This document shows positions 23,301 through 33,900 of a stretch of 64,000 nucleotides of DNA, one piece after another. Source of the DNA: Archilochus colubris (Eukaryota; Chordata; Aves; Apodiformes; Trochilidae); assembly GCA_023079485.1 (NCBI GenBank), contig CM041084.1, positions 104,290,467 through 104,354,466 of the forward strand, in the 5' to 3' direction. The notes beneath the pieces are model-generated. The model made no database searches and had not been told where the DNA came from. It worked only from the letters and a program-made list of their open reading frames with translations. The position numbers were made by a program, and so were the translations under genes. How positions within the stretch are numbered: the first letter of the stretch is position 1; each line of letters starts with the position of its first letter.

Positions 23301-26300
23301 GTGAATTGGCAGCAGAATTTACAATCCAATGTAATTAACAGGGTTTTCAGTAAGCATTTTTAGACCCACTTACGACTTTAAGATCTGACTATTCCTAAGT
23401 GGAATTCCTACAAAGCTGGGACTAGAACTGTAGCATTTGGGGTGTGGTGTGGTTTTTTTAGTTTGGTTTTTTTTTTTTTTTCTTCCTTAATCAGTTTTTG
23501 TTTTCTGACCCACAGAATGCAAAATGCAGGAATTCCTTGTCCTGAAGTTGTTATCCTTAAGAAACATGTCTTGGTTATGTCTTTCATTGGCCAGGATCAA
23601 GTACCAGCTCCTAAGCTAAAGGATGTAACACTTAGTAGTGAAGATATGAAAAAGGCCTACTATCAGATTCTTAATGTAAGATCATGCTGTGCTGATTTCT
23701 CCTCCAGTTCTGGGTTGTGTTTTATTTTAGGGGAATAACTTAAAGGCCAAATTTAGCTTTATTTACTCTTCAGGGTGCTTGCATCACTGTCAAGTTACAG
23801 AGTCCAAAGCCTTAATTTGCTGCTGTTTAATGTGTGACTTGGAATAAATAAGAAATCATATATTAAAAAACTAGTGAATTGAATCCTAGTCTGAAAACAT
23901 GCTAGAACTTAATGATGTATTTAGCAGCAGAGAAATAATCAGCAACAGGTCCACCTGTTTTGGAAGCAGTATGTAGTCTAGAAAAATTTTCAAGACTTTC
24001 TGGGTTTACTGAAGCCTTAATTTACAATGCTTAAGCACCTGCCAGTGGATAGCCCCCTCCCCACCTTCATTTTTAACAAATCTAGAAATCACAGAATGAA
24101 TTAGAATATTGCCTGGTGGATACTTTACTTTCCCATTGTGTGCTGTAATCAGTTTAAATCTGTGTCTGCTGACTGTCCAATCAGTGTCATCTCCCTGTAG
24201 GCATTAAAAAAACTAAACCCAAGCAACCCAGCAGCTTGAGAGTATGAATGGTCTGGCCTTGATTCTTGAGACCAGTAGAGCAACAGAACCATGTTTTAAG
24301 TGAATGTGCATGCTAGTTAGGGGTCATTATCTAAACCTCTGAGACCTCTTTCCTGTGTGACAGAGGTAAGAGTGACAGGTGTATTTAGAGAACGTGTTTA
24401 TCTGCCTCATACACTTGGACTGCTTGGCAGAGCTGATATGACTTTTCCAGACTCATTCTTCTGACTTGCCAAAGCTAAATTCTGTGATAAAAGCAGAGTT
24501 TGCTGACGGTTTAGCAAAACTGCAATTCCCTGTATGGAACTTTATTGAAAACTTGGAAAAAATTATGTAAATCAGGTGGGTTACTGTGGAAAGGCTTTGT
24601 TTGTTATATTAATGCAAAGGATATTTATTTGGAGTTCAGCACACTTCATTCATTCGTTAATTTGGCTCCTTGCAGATGATGCAACAGTTGTATAAAGAGT
24701 GCAACCTGGTCCATGCAGACCTGAGTGAATACAACATGCTTTGGCATGATGGGAAGGTGAGCATAATCTTTATGTGGGAAGGAAAAGGTTTCATCTAGTG
24801 TCAGATGTTAATACAAAGTGAATTGCTGTTTCTCTGTGACTACAGGTTTGGCTTATTGATGTCAGTCAGTCTGTGGAGCCGACCCATCCTCATGGACTTG
24901 AGTTTTTGTTCAGAGACTGTAGGAATGTTTCACAGGTAGGAGCTCTCTCTCTCTCTCTTTTCATTTGACAGTCCTCTTGCACTGAATGCTTTCCAAGACA
25001 AAACACCATCAAATCAATTTGGAACTAAAAGTCAACCCAATACTGTCTATCTATATATGTATATCTATCTATATAGATATATGTAATTTTTTTTTGACCA
25101 TACTTTTCCCAAACGGGAAAAAAGAAAAAAAAAAACACAAAACACCAGTGCCACTGGAATGTAAAATTTTTTTCAGTTATTTTTATGTCCAGGGAAAAAA
25201 AATAACCAAAAAAGTCATTTGACTAAATATTGTCACTGTAACTTGGGGAAGGAAAAGGAGTATTTTGCTGTGTGTACTAAAGTGTTTAATATGTGGTTTT
25301 TATATTAACTAGTTCTTCCAGAAGGGTGGTGTGGCAGAAGCACTTAATGAGCGTGAACTCTTCAATGCTGTCTCAGGTTTAAATATTACAGCTGACAACG
25401 AAGTAGACTTCCAAGCAGAGGTATAGCTTTCTCTGTGTCTGATATTTTAATTTGGTTATCTATAGTAGCTTTTGCAATACATTAACTTCCCACATTAGTT
25501 TTTTTGATTAGTGTGTGTGAGTATACTTTCAGCGATCATTCTGCATCTTTTTCTAAACTTGATCATTTCAGCATAGTAAAAAGTTGTCTAAAACTCAGAT
25601 TGAGAGGCTTTTCCACCTCCTTTCCTGATCTCCCAGCTCCCAAGTCTAAAATGCTTTGTGTTGCATATAATTGCTGCTTTCAGTGTTAAGGGAAATTTAG
25701 TAATCTGTTTTAGTTTTAAAGCTAATTTTGTTGTCTTTTCTTACATATGTTAAAAGTTGTGCAGTGGTCTGAAAAAAAATAAAAAAGATACAGTTGTTCT
25801 GCTTATTTTACATATTTTAGATCTTAACTCGGATTTTAAGTTTAGGCTACCAGTTTCAATTTTCATGCCTAAAATCATGCTAATGCAAATATGGTCCAGG
25901 AATCTTTAGTCACCTTTGGCTTTAAGTTTTCAACTTTTAGCTGTAATTCTTGAAGGCATGCATCCTGGCACCAGACACGTATAAAAATTATACATACAGA
26001 AATTCTGTATGTACTATTTAAAGGAAAGGCTACATGGCAATTCTACTTGATTCCAAATGACAGTATGGGTTTATGAATGGAGTAGGAGGTTGAAACTAGT
26101 TAACTCCTGGGGTAGCTGCCCCTAGTGAGGAAGAAGTAAAGAGAACACAATGTCACTGTTTCAAGATCTTCTGTATCAGTTAATCAAAACTCAGGTCCCT
26201 TACTGGATGTGTTGTGAGTATTAAGGAGGATTTTGTGGTGGTTTATGTCATCTTTTATACTTACAAGTTTTATAGGAAGGAGTTATATTGCTTCTTAGAG

Positions 26301-26987
26301 GTGAATTTGACCCGCCCATTCTTGAACTTCAGACTTTGACCTTAGTTGCTAGTTGCTAAAACTGCCTCCCCTGGAGTTAGAGGAGGAAGTTATCCAATTA
26401 TAACAATCTGAAGATTAAAATAATCTACTATCTGTGTTACTTGGATTGTACAAATAGTGAAGCATAGCTGTCTTCAGTTTTCATCATTAATAATTATTGT
26501 AGTGGATTTGCATTTTTAATATTACTTGGAATTTCTCCAATGCTGACAGAGTGACTGAGTTACAGTAGAGCTCTTCAGACTTGGAGAAAGGGACATTTCT
26601 GTATTTTTGGGGAGCACAATTGAAGTCTAAAGAATCATCCAGTCTTCCCTGCAACTCATGCAGTTCAGTTATGTAGCATGAAACTATAAAAGAGTGCTAC
26701 TCTTTTTCTTACTAGTTGAGGACAGATGTTTCAAGCAATAGCTGAAAGTATGTTTCTCCATACATGAGACCAAATCATTGAAGCAGAAATACTGTGTATA
26801 CCTGACCAGTCATCCAAAGCTACCTTTTATGTCTGTTTGGAAACATTCATGCATGGTTTTCATGAATTTATTTTTGGCTCTCTAGATTGAAGCTTTGGAG
26901 AAGATGAATGAAGATCACGTGCAGAATCATGGAAAGAAACTGTCAATGTTTTCAAGTGATGGAGATCCACCTATATATGATGAATAG
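16856..26987 (+). CDS. RIOK3: RIOK3, atypical RIO-family serine/threonine kinase, complete
   Basis: Thirteen coding exons join in phase: 16856-16918, 17902-18023, 18790-18935, 19061-19165, 19699-19808, 20529-20672, 21512-21639, 22909-23094, 23516-23675, 24676-24756, 24846-24935, 25313-25420, 26886-26987. The protein has 514 aa (human 519). The N-terminus (1-230) carries the RIOK3-specific region, with [18 protein letters not shown] and [16 protein letters not shown]. The RIO kinase domain follows: nucleotide loop STGKES (259-264), lysine K287 in AIKVFK, catalytic loop HADLSEYN with D403, and metal-binding D420 in LIDVS. All key residues are present. Known roles: cytoplasmic 40S pre-ribosome maturation and modulation of RIG-I/MDA5 signalling. 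The C-terminus ends DGDPPIYDE. The linker after the nucleotide loop is about four residues shorter than in human. Confidence 0.96.
21512..25420 (+). CDS. RIOK3: RIOK3 kinase-domain exons 7-12
   Basis: Six exons carry the catalytic core. Exon 7 (21512-21639) holds STGKES. Exon 8 (22909-23094) holds AIKVFK and [16 protein letters not shown]. Exon 9 (23516-23675) holds the hinge-side LVMSFIG. Exon 10 (24676-24756) holds the catalytic loop HADLSEYN. Exon 11 (24846-24935) holds [15 protein letters not shown]. Exon 12 (25313-25420) ends with [13 protein letters not shown]. The DFG-like site is IDV, as usual in RIO kinases, and no activation loop is visible, also typical. Confidence 0.95.
25044..25090. 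repeat. (TATC)/(TA) microsatellite in RIOK3 intron 11
   Basis: Mixed CTAT and TA units around 25044-25090. Similar short (AT)n runs occur near 18519-18535, 32935-32950 and 40290-40318. Confidence 0.75.
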
Positions 26988-28345
26988 CACTGAAGTGTGT
27001 AGCTGCTAACAAAAAAAAAAAAGCAAATTTACTGCTTCAAACTATGTTGGTGCAGTGGTAAATGTCAACTACCAATGTCAAGAGAGAGTGGTTGACTGGG
27101 AATACCAAAATGGGAAACACGATGAGCATACAGTGATGCCTCAGTGTTGTTTGTTTTTATAACTTAGCCTTTTTAACATCAGGCTGGCACTGTGAGAATG
27201 GACTGTCACTACCTCTTCAGATGGTCTGACAACTTCACCAGCTGCCCAGTTACGTTAGACTAATGTAGCTGAGGTGGTCATATTTTGCATGATTCAGAGC
27301 TTATGTGTTTTAGTTTAAAAAATGTAAAGAAAAATCAAGATTGTCTATTTAGTGGGGAATCATTTAACAAACCAACATCTTTACATGTGCTATCTGGACC
27401 TTTTTGCCTGAAGTACATGGAATATGGCTCTAACTATGTCTGTAAATACAATTGGGTATTACATGAGAAACAGCTTGGAATCCAGTCACTTCTTTGGTGA
27501 CCTGCCAGAAAATCCTGGGAGCTGCATCCACGTTGTATAAAAAGAGTAAGTTTAGTTAGCTTCACGTAAGTGGGTCCAAGAACTCGGAGCAAGCAAAAAA
27601 AAACCCTCCAAAAAATTAGCTATAATACATTTGTTTGTAAACAGAAATTCTGGGTAAAGCATTGAACATTCTCACCTTGAAGATAATCCTGGACTATGAA
27701 AACTAAATATAGATCATCATTACTTTTAAAGGAAAGTTGTTTACTGGTCCAAAAAGAATGCTCAAATTTGTCTTCCTCATGCTTTTATTCTTAACACCAG
27801 TCTTTTTATTTTAGTAGGTTCTAAAAATCTAGCACTGCTTCTCTCCAAAACAACACTTAAAAGGTGAACTGCTACAAAAGGATGGTTTGGAATTAGGAAA
27901 TTATGATCAAATTCTTTTTAACTCTGATTGCTATTTCTGATACTGCTCTTTATCAAGCAGAATACAGTGTTGCTACATGTGACAGTCTCACAGTGTGCTA
28001 TGAAATCGGTTTATTTTTTTTAATTGTATTTTTTTGTGTTGGAAAACTGGTGGTGAAGTAAAAACAAGATCTTGCAGTGGTATTATTGTGTGGTTCCATG
28101 CATTGTACAGGCTTTCACTGACCCTTTGTTCCACACTAAAGCAGCATTAAGGTGGAACTACACTGGTTGGTTCTAACAACAGAAAAAAGGACTATTTTGG
28201 TGGGTAATACATAGACTGTGAACAACTTGACATTTTTGCCAGTTTCATCCCAGTACTTGGATCTTCTTCCCCTTTCTAAATTAGACAATCATCTTGCATT
28301 ACCCCCTTCCTTTTGAAATAAAGGAGCTTGTGTCTTCGAGGGACT
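26988..28345 (+). terminator. RIOK3 3' UTR and polyadenylation signal
   Basis: After the TAG at 26985-26987 an AT-rich 3' UTR of about 1.35 kb runs to AATAAA at 28317-28322. A GT-rich stretch (GAGCTTGTGTCTTC) follows directly, as expected downstream of a cleavage site. No earlier canonical signal of equal quality was noted. Confidence 0.75.
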
Positions 28346-30020
28346 TAAGTCTGTTCCTAATTGCTCAGTGAAACAGTTGTCCAAAATAAGGGTATCTGGG
28401 AAAGAACAAAATAGGTGCTGAGGGGCAGGTGCTACAGCTATCTAACGCCTTCAGGAAGGCTGAAAGCTTCCATTGCCAAGCTCTATCAGTCTTCCTCAAA
28501 GCATTCACAGGAGAAGGCTTTTTTTTTTACCTAGGCTTATTACAATTTGCGATAATTAGACATTTTTTAGAGAAAAAAACTCTTAAAGCAGTTGCTAATA
28601 CTTTATGATGTGCTCCTGTAGAAAAAAGGTTGATAAGGATATTTGCGTCAGATGAGGGGGAAAGAGACCAGAGATGAATAAGTGAGGTGAGAGTTGGTTT
28701 TGAGCTGTCACTTAAAACAGAGGAACCTGCCTGTATCATTGTGCTTTAATGGAAGCCTCATTTGTTACTTCTAGTTTTTTTCTAAAATATTATAAAAAAA
28801 CAGAAACACCCAAAAACCAAATAACTGAAGCAGTGGTCCTCTGGTCTGTGGTGTAAAGCTAGCTACAGGGCCCAATTCTGTTGCCTAAACATCTTTTCAT
28901 TTCCAGCACTAAACCTGGCTCAGGATTTCAGACTGTAAGACAGGTGAGTATGTTCGTCAAGTAGGTGAGAACAAGGAAAAAATTGCTACAGCAAGTATCT
29001 TCCTGGACTCCCTTGAATCAGAAGGCTCTAGGATTATTATTAAGCAAATAGAATCACTTAGAAATAAATTAAATTGTTAATTAAGCCACTGATGGCATAA
29101 TTTCTAAGGCATTGTGACTTCTAATGACCAATTCCAAAACTATCACAATAGCTTCAAGTTGTGTGTTTCTACACTTGGTCTGTTCATCCCTTCCCCCTTG
29201 TACCTCAGTTTCTACTACCTTAAAACTCCTGTTGAAATTGTAGAAAGCACTTTCTGTCCTGTAGGGAATTAGCAGAAGGTTAAACACCACTAGAATTTCT
29301 TAAATTTTGACCTTGTATTAACTAAACTCTTGGCTAACATGCAAATTTAATTTTTTTTTTTTAATTATAAACTTTAATGTAGTTTAAATTCTCTGGAAAT
29401 ATTTGTGCTCCCTCTGTAGCTAATGTAGAATTCTTGATCAGGCAGGAGGGCTCTGCAGAGCAAATAGCTTGCTGTAATTATAGCTGTGGGGTTTGGTTTT
29501 GGGTTTCTTAGTCTGAGGTGAAATCATTACAGTTGGATTAACTGAGTGACAGGTCAGCAAGTTTTTATCACAGCTGCTTTTGTGATACTGTGTTAGTATC
29601 TGGTAATTAAAATTCTAAATTGTGTCACTGGTCTAATCTGATAACTTTTAAATTGGTATGATGTCAGTCAATTTTTTTTTTCTTTGCCAGGAGGCAAATA
29701 TGTAATTGAGGGTTTTCTTGTACTATTTCTAAACCACAGTGTAAGTTTTGCAACTGGTGAATTAAGCCATTAGCCAACGCATCAACCAAAAGCCCCGTTG
29801 CTAGTTTTATTGTCCAACCTAAAATAAACATAAATGTTGAGAAACTGCCCAGACTTTATCCTCAATAACAATTTATTAATACTGTTCCGGAAATTAGCAG
29901 TATTTCCAGCATATAACTTCCCTTTTTCTGATCCATTTCGATAGTAGCCATTAACAAGCATCTTCATACTCAAAAGCAGCATCAATAGTGACACCTTTCA
30001 GCAAGTGTGGGCAAACAAGC
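28346..30020. other. RIOK3-RMC1 intergenic spacer
   Basis: AT-rich stretch with short homopolymer runs. I recognise no gene, CR1 copy or RNA. Confidence 0.6.
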
Positions 30021-30103
30021 AAAGGTCTGGGTCTTTTTTTTTTTCCCTCCCCATCGAAAGGCTTTGGGTTGGGTTTTTTCGGTTGGTTTTCGTTCGTTTT
30101 GTT

Positions 30104-30134
30104 TGGGGTTTTTTTTTGGGGGGGGGGTTGGGGT
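30104..30134 (+). other. candidate G-quadruplex / long G run
   Basis: GGGG, nine T, ten G, TT, GGGG on the plus strand, at the left edge of the RMC1 CpG island. The ten-G run can supply two G-tracts, so four tracts are available. Confidence 0.6.
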
Positions 30135-30618
30135 TGACAGCACATTTACCTCCCGTATGCCCCGTCTCCCTGTACGTCGCCTCCTCAGATCTATCCGAGA
30201 GCCCCTTCACAGGTCCAAGCTTCCACCCCGCAGCCTTCCCTCTGCGGGGCACAGGACCACCATCCCCCCCTCCCCTTGTCATAGAGTGAGGGGAGGGAAG
30301 GAAACCTCCTCCCTACAGCGGCGGGGAGGTGAGGAGCAGCCACCGGATCCCGCCGGGACCGAGCGGGACTCTGAGGTGATTGTGGCGGGGTAGATGGGGC
30401 GGGGCGTGCCGGTGCCACGCCCATCGCCCGTGTGGCTGGGGATGGAGATGGGGGGAGCGTGGGAGGGGCGAGGCGCGGCCTCTCTCTCTCCCTCCGTCTT
30501 CTTTTTATTCTTCCTCCTCCTTCTCCTTCTCCTCCTCCTCTTCCTCCTCCGCCGGACCAGGCAGTGTCGCTCGGTGTGTTCCCCCCTGCTCTGCGCCTTT
30601 AAGGCGAGCCGGTGCCGC

Positions 30619-30626
30619 GTCACGTG
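30619..30626 (+). promoter_or_regulatory. CLEAR-like E-box GTCACGTG
   Basis: GTCACGTG matches the core of the CLEAR element (GTCACGTGAC) bound by TFEB/TFE3/MITF in lysosomal gene promoters. Here the flank is GG rather than AC, so 8 of 10 positions match. USF and MYC family factors could also bind it. Confidence 0.55.
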
Positions 30627-30719
30627 GGAGGGGAGTGTAAACAGGAAGCGGCCGGACCGGGACGGTGTGGGGGGGGTGCATTCGGTGGCGGCCGTTGAGC
30701 GCCGCGAGCCGCCGCCGCC

Positions 30720-30914
30720 ATGAGCCGCGAGGCGCCGCCGCCGGGGGAGGAAGAGGCGGCGGGAGGAGGAGGATCAGGAGGAGGAGGAGAAGGCGAAAGG
30801 AGAACTGGAGCCGGGGAAGGCGGCGGCTGCTACCTGGCGCTGTGTGCGAGGCCCGTGCACTTCGAGAAGGCCAACCCCGTCAACTGCGTCTTCTTCGATG
30901 AGGCCAACAAGCAG
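30720..30914 (+). CDS. RMC1: RMC1 exon 1 with extended low-complexity N-terminus
   Basis: 65 codons. The last 26 or so (CARPVHFEKANPVNCVFFDE and onward to NKQ) match human RMC1. The first 40 are acidic and Gly-rich (EEEAAGGGGSGGGGEGE). Human exon 1 codes for only about 34 residues, so this bird has about 31 extra. Donor gtgggc. Confidence 0.88.
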
Positions 30915-33900
30915 GTGGGCGCGGCGTGGGGCTCTCCCTCCCTCCTTCCCTCCCCCTCCCCGCGGGGGCGGTGGCAGGCCGCACGCCCCCCTCCTGACAG
31001 GCCGCCGGGCGGTGCTTGTCCACCCATGGGGTTGTCGCTTCACCTCGGCCCACCCCTTGGCCGGGGGTGTGTGACGTGACCGGCACTGCCCCCTGTCAAT
31101 GTCGAGCCCCTTCCCCGCCGTGCCGGGTCTGTGAGGCGAGGGGGCGGCCGGCGGTTCCTGGGCACCCCCTCCATGCCTCGCACGGCTCTGCAGGCTGAGG
31201 TCGGGCCTGGTGCTTCATCCTTCTTCGCTGCTGCTTTCCAAGAAAGGGGGATCTGGAGGCGCTCATAGAATCATAAACCCATCATGCCTGGGTTTGGTTT
31301 CCTTCTCTTGCCTCGGCAGCTGAACGTGAGGCTGGCTATTCCCCAGCTGTGGAACCGCTGCGGTGCGAGGTTTTGCAGCTTGGTGGCTGGCACAGGAGCT
31401 GTCATCTCACTAGAAACGATAGAAAAATTTTTCTCACAAGTGCATCGATATGTGTACACTGTTTGGGTTGAATTTCACCTGCCTTAGTCTCACAGCTGTA
31501 AAGTCTCTCTGGAATTCTTCAGAGTTAGCACTTTTTCTTTCTATTACAAATGTCCCAGCATTACTTGTGAACTTTGTCACTTAACTGTGAGCTTCATTTA
31601 TCAGGCTGTTTGTTCCCCTTTCGATTCCTACCATTCAGTGTATTCATAAAAATATCTGGTGCTTTACACGTGGTTCAGACCTGAGTGGGTGCTTCGCTTT
31701 TCATTTCTTGGCTTTAGTTCTTTTGAGCATGTTTCTCCTTAATATCCCAATGGGCTTCTGAGTATTAAGCGTAGCTAAGAGATCCATAATGTGTCATGAG
31801 GCTTATATAGTTGTGGATACACTCTTCTGTTTAAGTCCTGTAACTGTTCTGTGACCCCAGCATTCACAGAACTAAAATGTCCAAGCTTTCCCACACAGAT
31901 GAAATGGTTTTGCCATCTGTGGTGTGGACATTATCAGTAGAATATTTGGAGAGGAGGGAGTGTTTTGGGGATGTGTTCCTTGCTGTTACTCCATTCAGGG
32001 TTATTGTTGTCATTTCTCGTAATAAACCATAATCCTTCACTTACATTTTGATGGCCATCTGAAATAAGATTACTTAAATATGCCTGTCAAGAGGCAATAT
32101 ATCATAGTGTGGATGTGGTAGAACTAAAGAGAAACTGGTTGTTAAGAGCTCACTTGAAACAAACTTATTTTAAACTGTAGGTTTAATTTTCCACGTTTTC
32201 TTTCTACTCTAAAATAGTTTTATTTCTGGTTTGTTTCTAAATCATTAATATCCAGCATTTCAGTGACAGCTTCCCTCATGAATGGCCTTCTGAGAGATAT
32301 CTCCTTGCTATCTTCTCATTTCACAAAGATTTAAGAGTTTTGCCTTCTATTTTCTAGCTGCATCTACACTAAAAGCAGTTAAACTTAGTATTTTTCATTC
32401 TAATAAGGCTGTGGACTTGCTTGCAGTTTATAGTCTTGACACCTGTATACCTGCATGAGCATATTGCACCAGTAGCATGGCTAGTGTTACAAAATAATGT
32501 ATCTGTTATTCTGAGACCAGACCTGTGTCTAGTGCTACTGTAACAACAAATACAAGTAGGGCATCTGCCTGACAGTTTTCTTCCACGCCTGTTGAAGTTT
32601 GTAACAGCATTACTCTTTAATGTTACCTTACTTCTACAAGCTGTTTAGCTCTTGAACGTTTTTTACATATGGAATTCTTTAAGTTAATGCTAAAGGAATT
32701 CTTTAAGTTAATGCAAGTCAGCACACAAAGTTAGGTACACACAAAACTGGAAATGACTAATAAACTATTCCTATAAAATAACATGTTCTGACAAGATCAA
32801 GCTTCTGTGTCACTGTGTTGCACCTCTTCCCAGTCCCCAAGCTCATTCCCATATTTTTTTAAACAATGCCATGATGTCTCAAATACTTTTACTAGTTCCT
32901 GACTTAAGGAAACAGGAATATTAAAAAAAAATAAATATATATATATACAGTGTTTTACCATTTGAACTTGTGCAATAGTTCAGAATGTGCTTACGAGACT
33001 GTTACAGTACAAATGTAAACCTCTTAACTCTAAGTAAACTTGGGACTCCAGAAGAAGGAAATTATTATTTACTCTGAATCTCAGTGTGAGCTGGCAGATC
33101 TTTATCAGAAGAAAATTCCTGTCTTGGAAAAAAACTAAGGCTCATGGAAAAGGTATAATGGCTTATATAGCTTATAGAAAAGGTGTACTGAGGTGATGAT
33201 TTTGAATATGCTACAAATATGTTCAAAACATTTTTAATAGGTTTTTGCTGTTCGATCTGGCGGAGCTACAGGAGTTGTCGTTAAAGGTTTGGAGGATAGA
33301 AATCCCATTTCATTCAGGTAAGGCACCTTCATCTTTGTTGTTTTGGGATAGAATTCCACAGTCTCCAAATTATGTGTTACTTAGTCTTGATCTACTGTAA
33401 TAGAGCCATAAAGCTTGTAAGTAGTTGTGATGATATTTTGATTTTGTTCTTAGAGATAATCTTGTGATTGAGATGGCATGCTTTGCTCTCATGAGTTTAT
33501 AGTCTTGGGGAGGGGGAAGTTATTAGACTCTGGCTTTATTTAAAAATTTTTTTAAACAGCAATGTTGTATTAAAAAAACACTTTATGTGTGAGAGAGCAT
33601 GGGAATTTAAACTTGTGATCCCCATGGCAGGGGTTATTTATGCAAGGATGCAGTTTAGCAAGTTAAACAAAATGAAGTAAACTTCAATGTGTAGAGAACT
33701 ATTTCTGAATTTCATGCCTGTGATTCAAGCACAGTGTTTCCTACATGCAGGGTTCTTACATTCTGTTTCTTGCTTAATCTAAATTGGCCTTGTTTATGTC
33801 TTTCATTTATTGTGGAAACAGTTTTTATGGAATCTGACAACAGTATTTTCAATTAAATTACTTTGTCTTTAAAAGACTATTTTATATTTTGACAGCTTTT

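Larger units (their letters stand above)
30140..31190 (+). promoter_or_regulatory. RMC1 CpG-island promoter
   Basis: CpG-dense region around RMC1 exon 1. It contains a long, nearly pure pyrimidine tract on the plus strand (30479-30551) and an E-box in the extended form GTCACGTG (30619-30626), about 95 bp before the start codon. No TATA box was seen. Confidence 0.8.

Noticed and set aside
31263..31280. TCATAGAATCATAAACCC resembling a CR1 terminus
   Set aside because: Too short, with no adjoining CR1 sequence.
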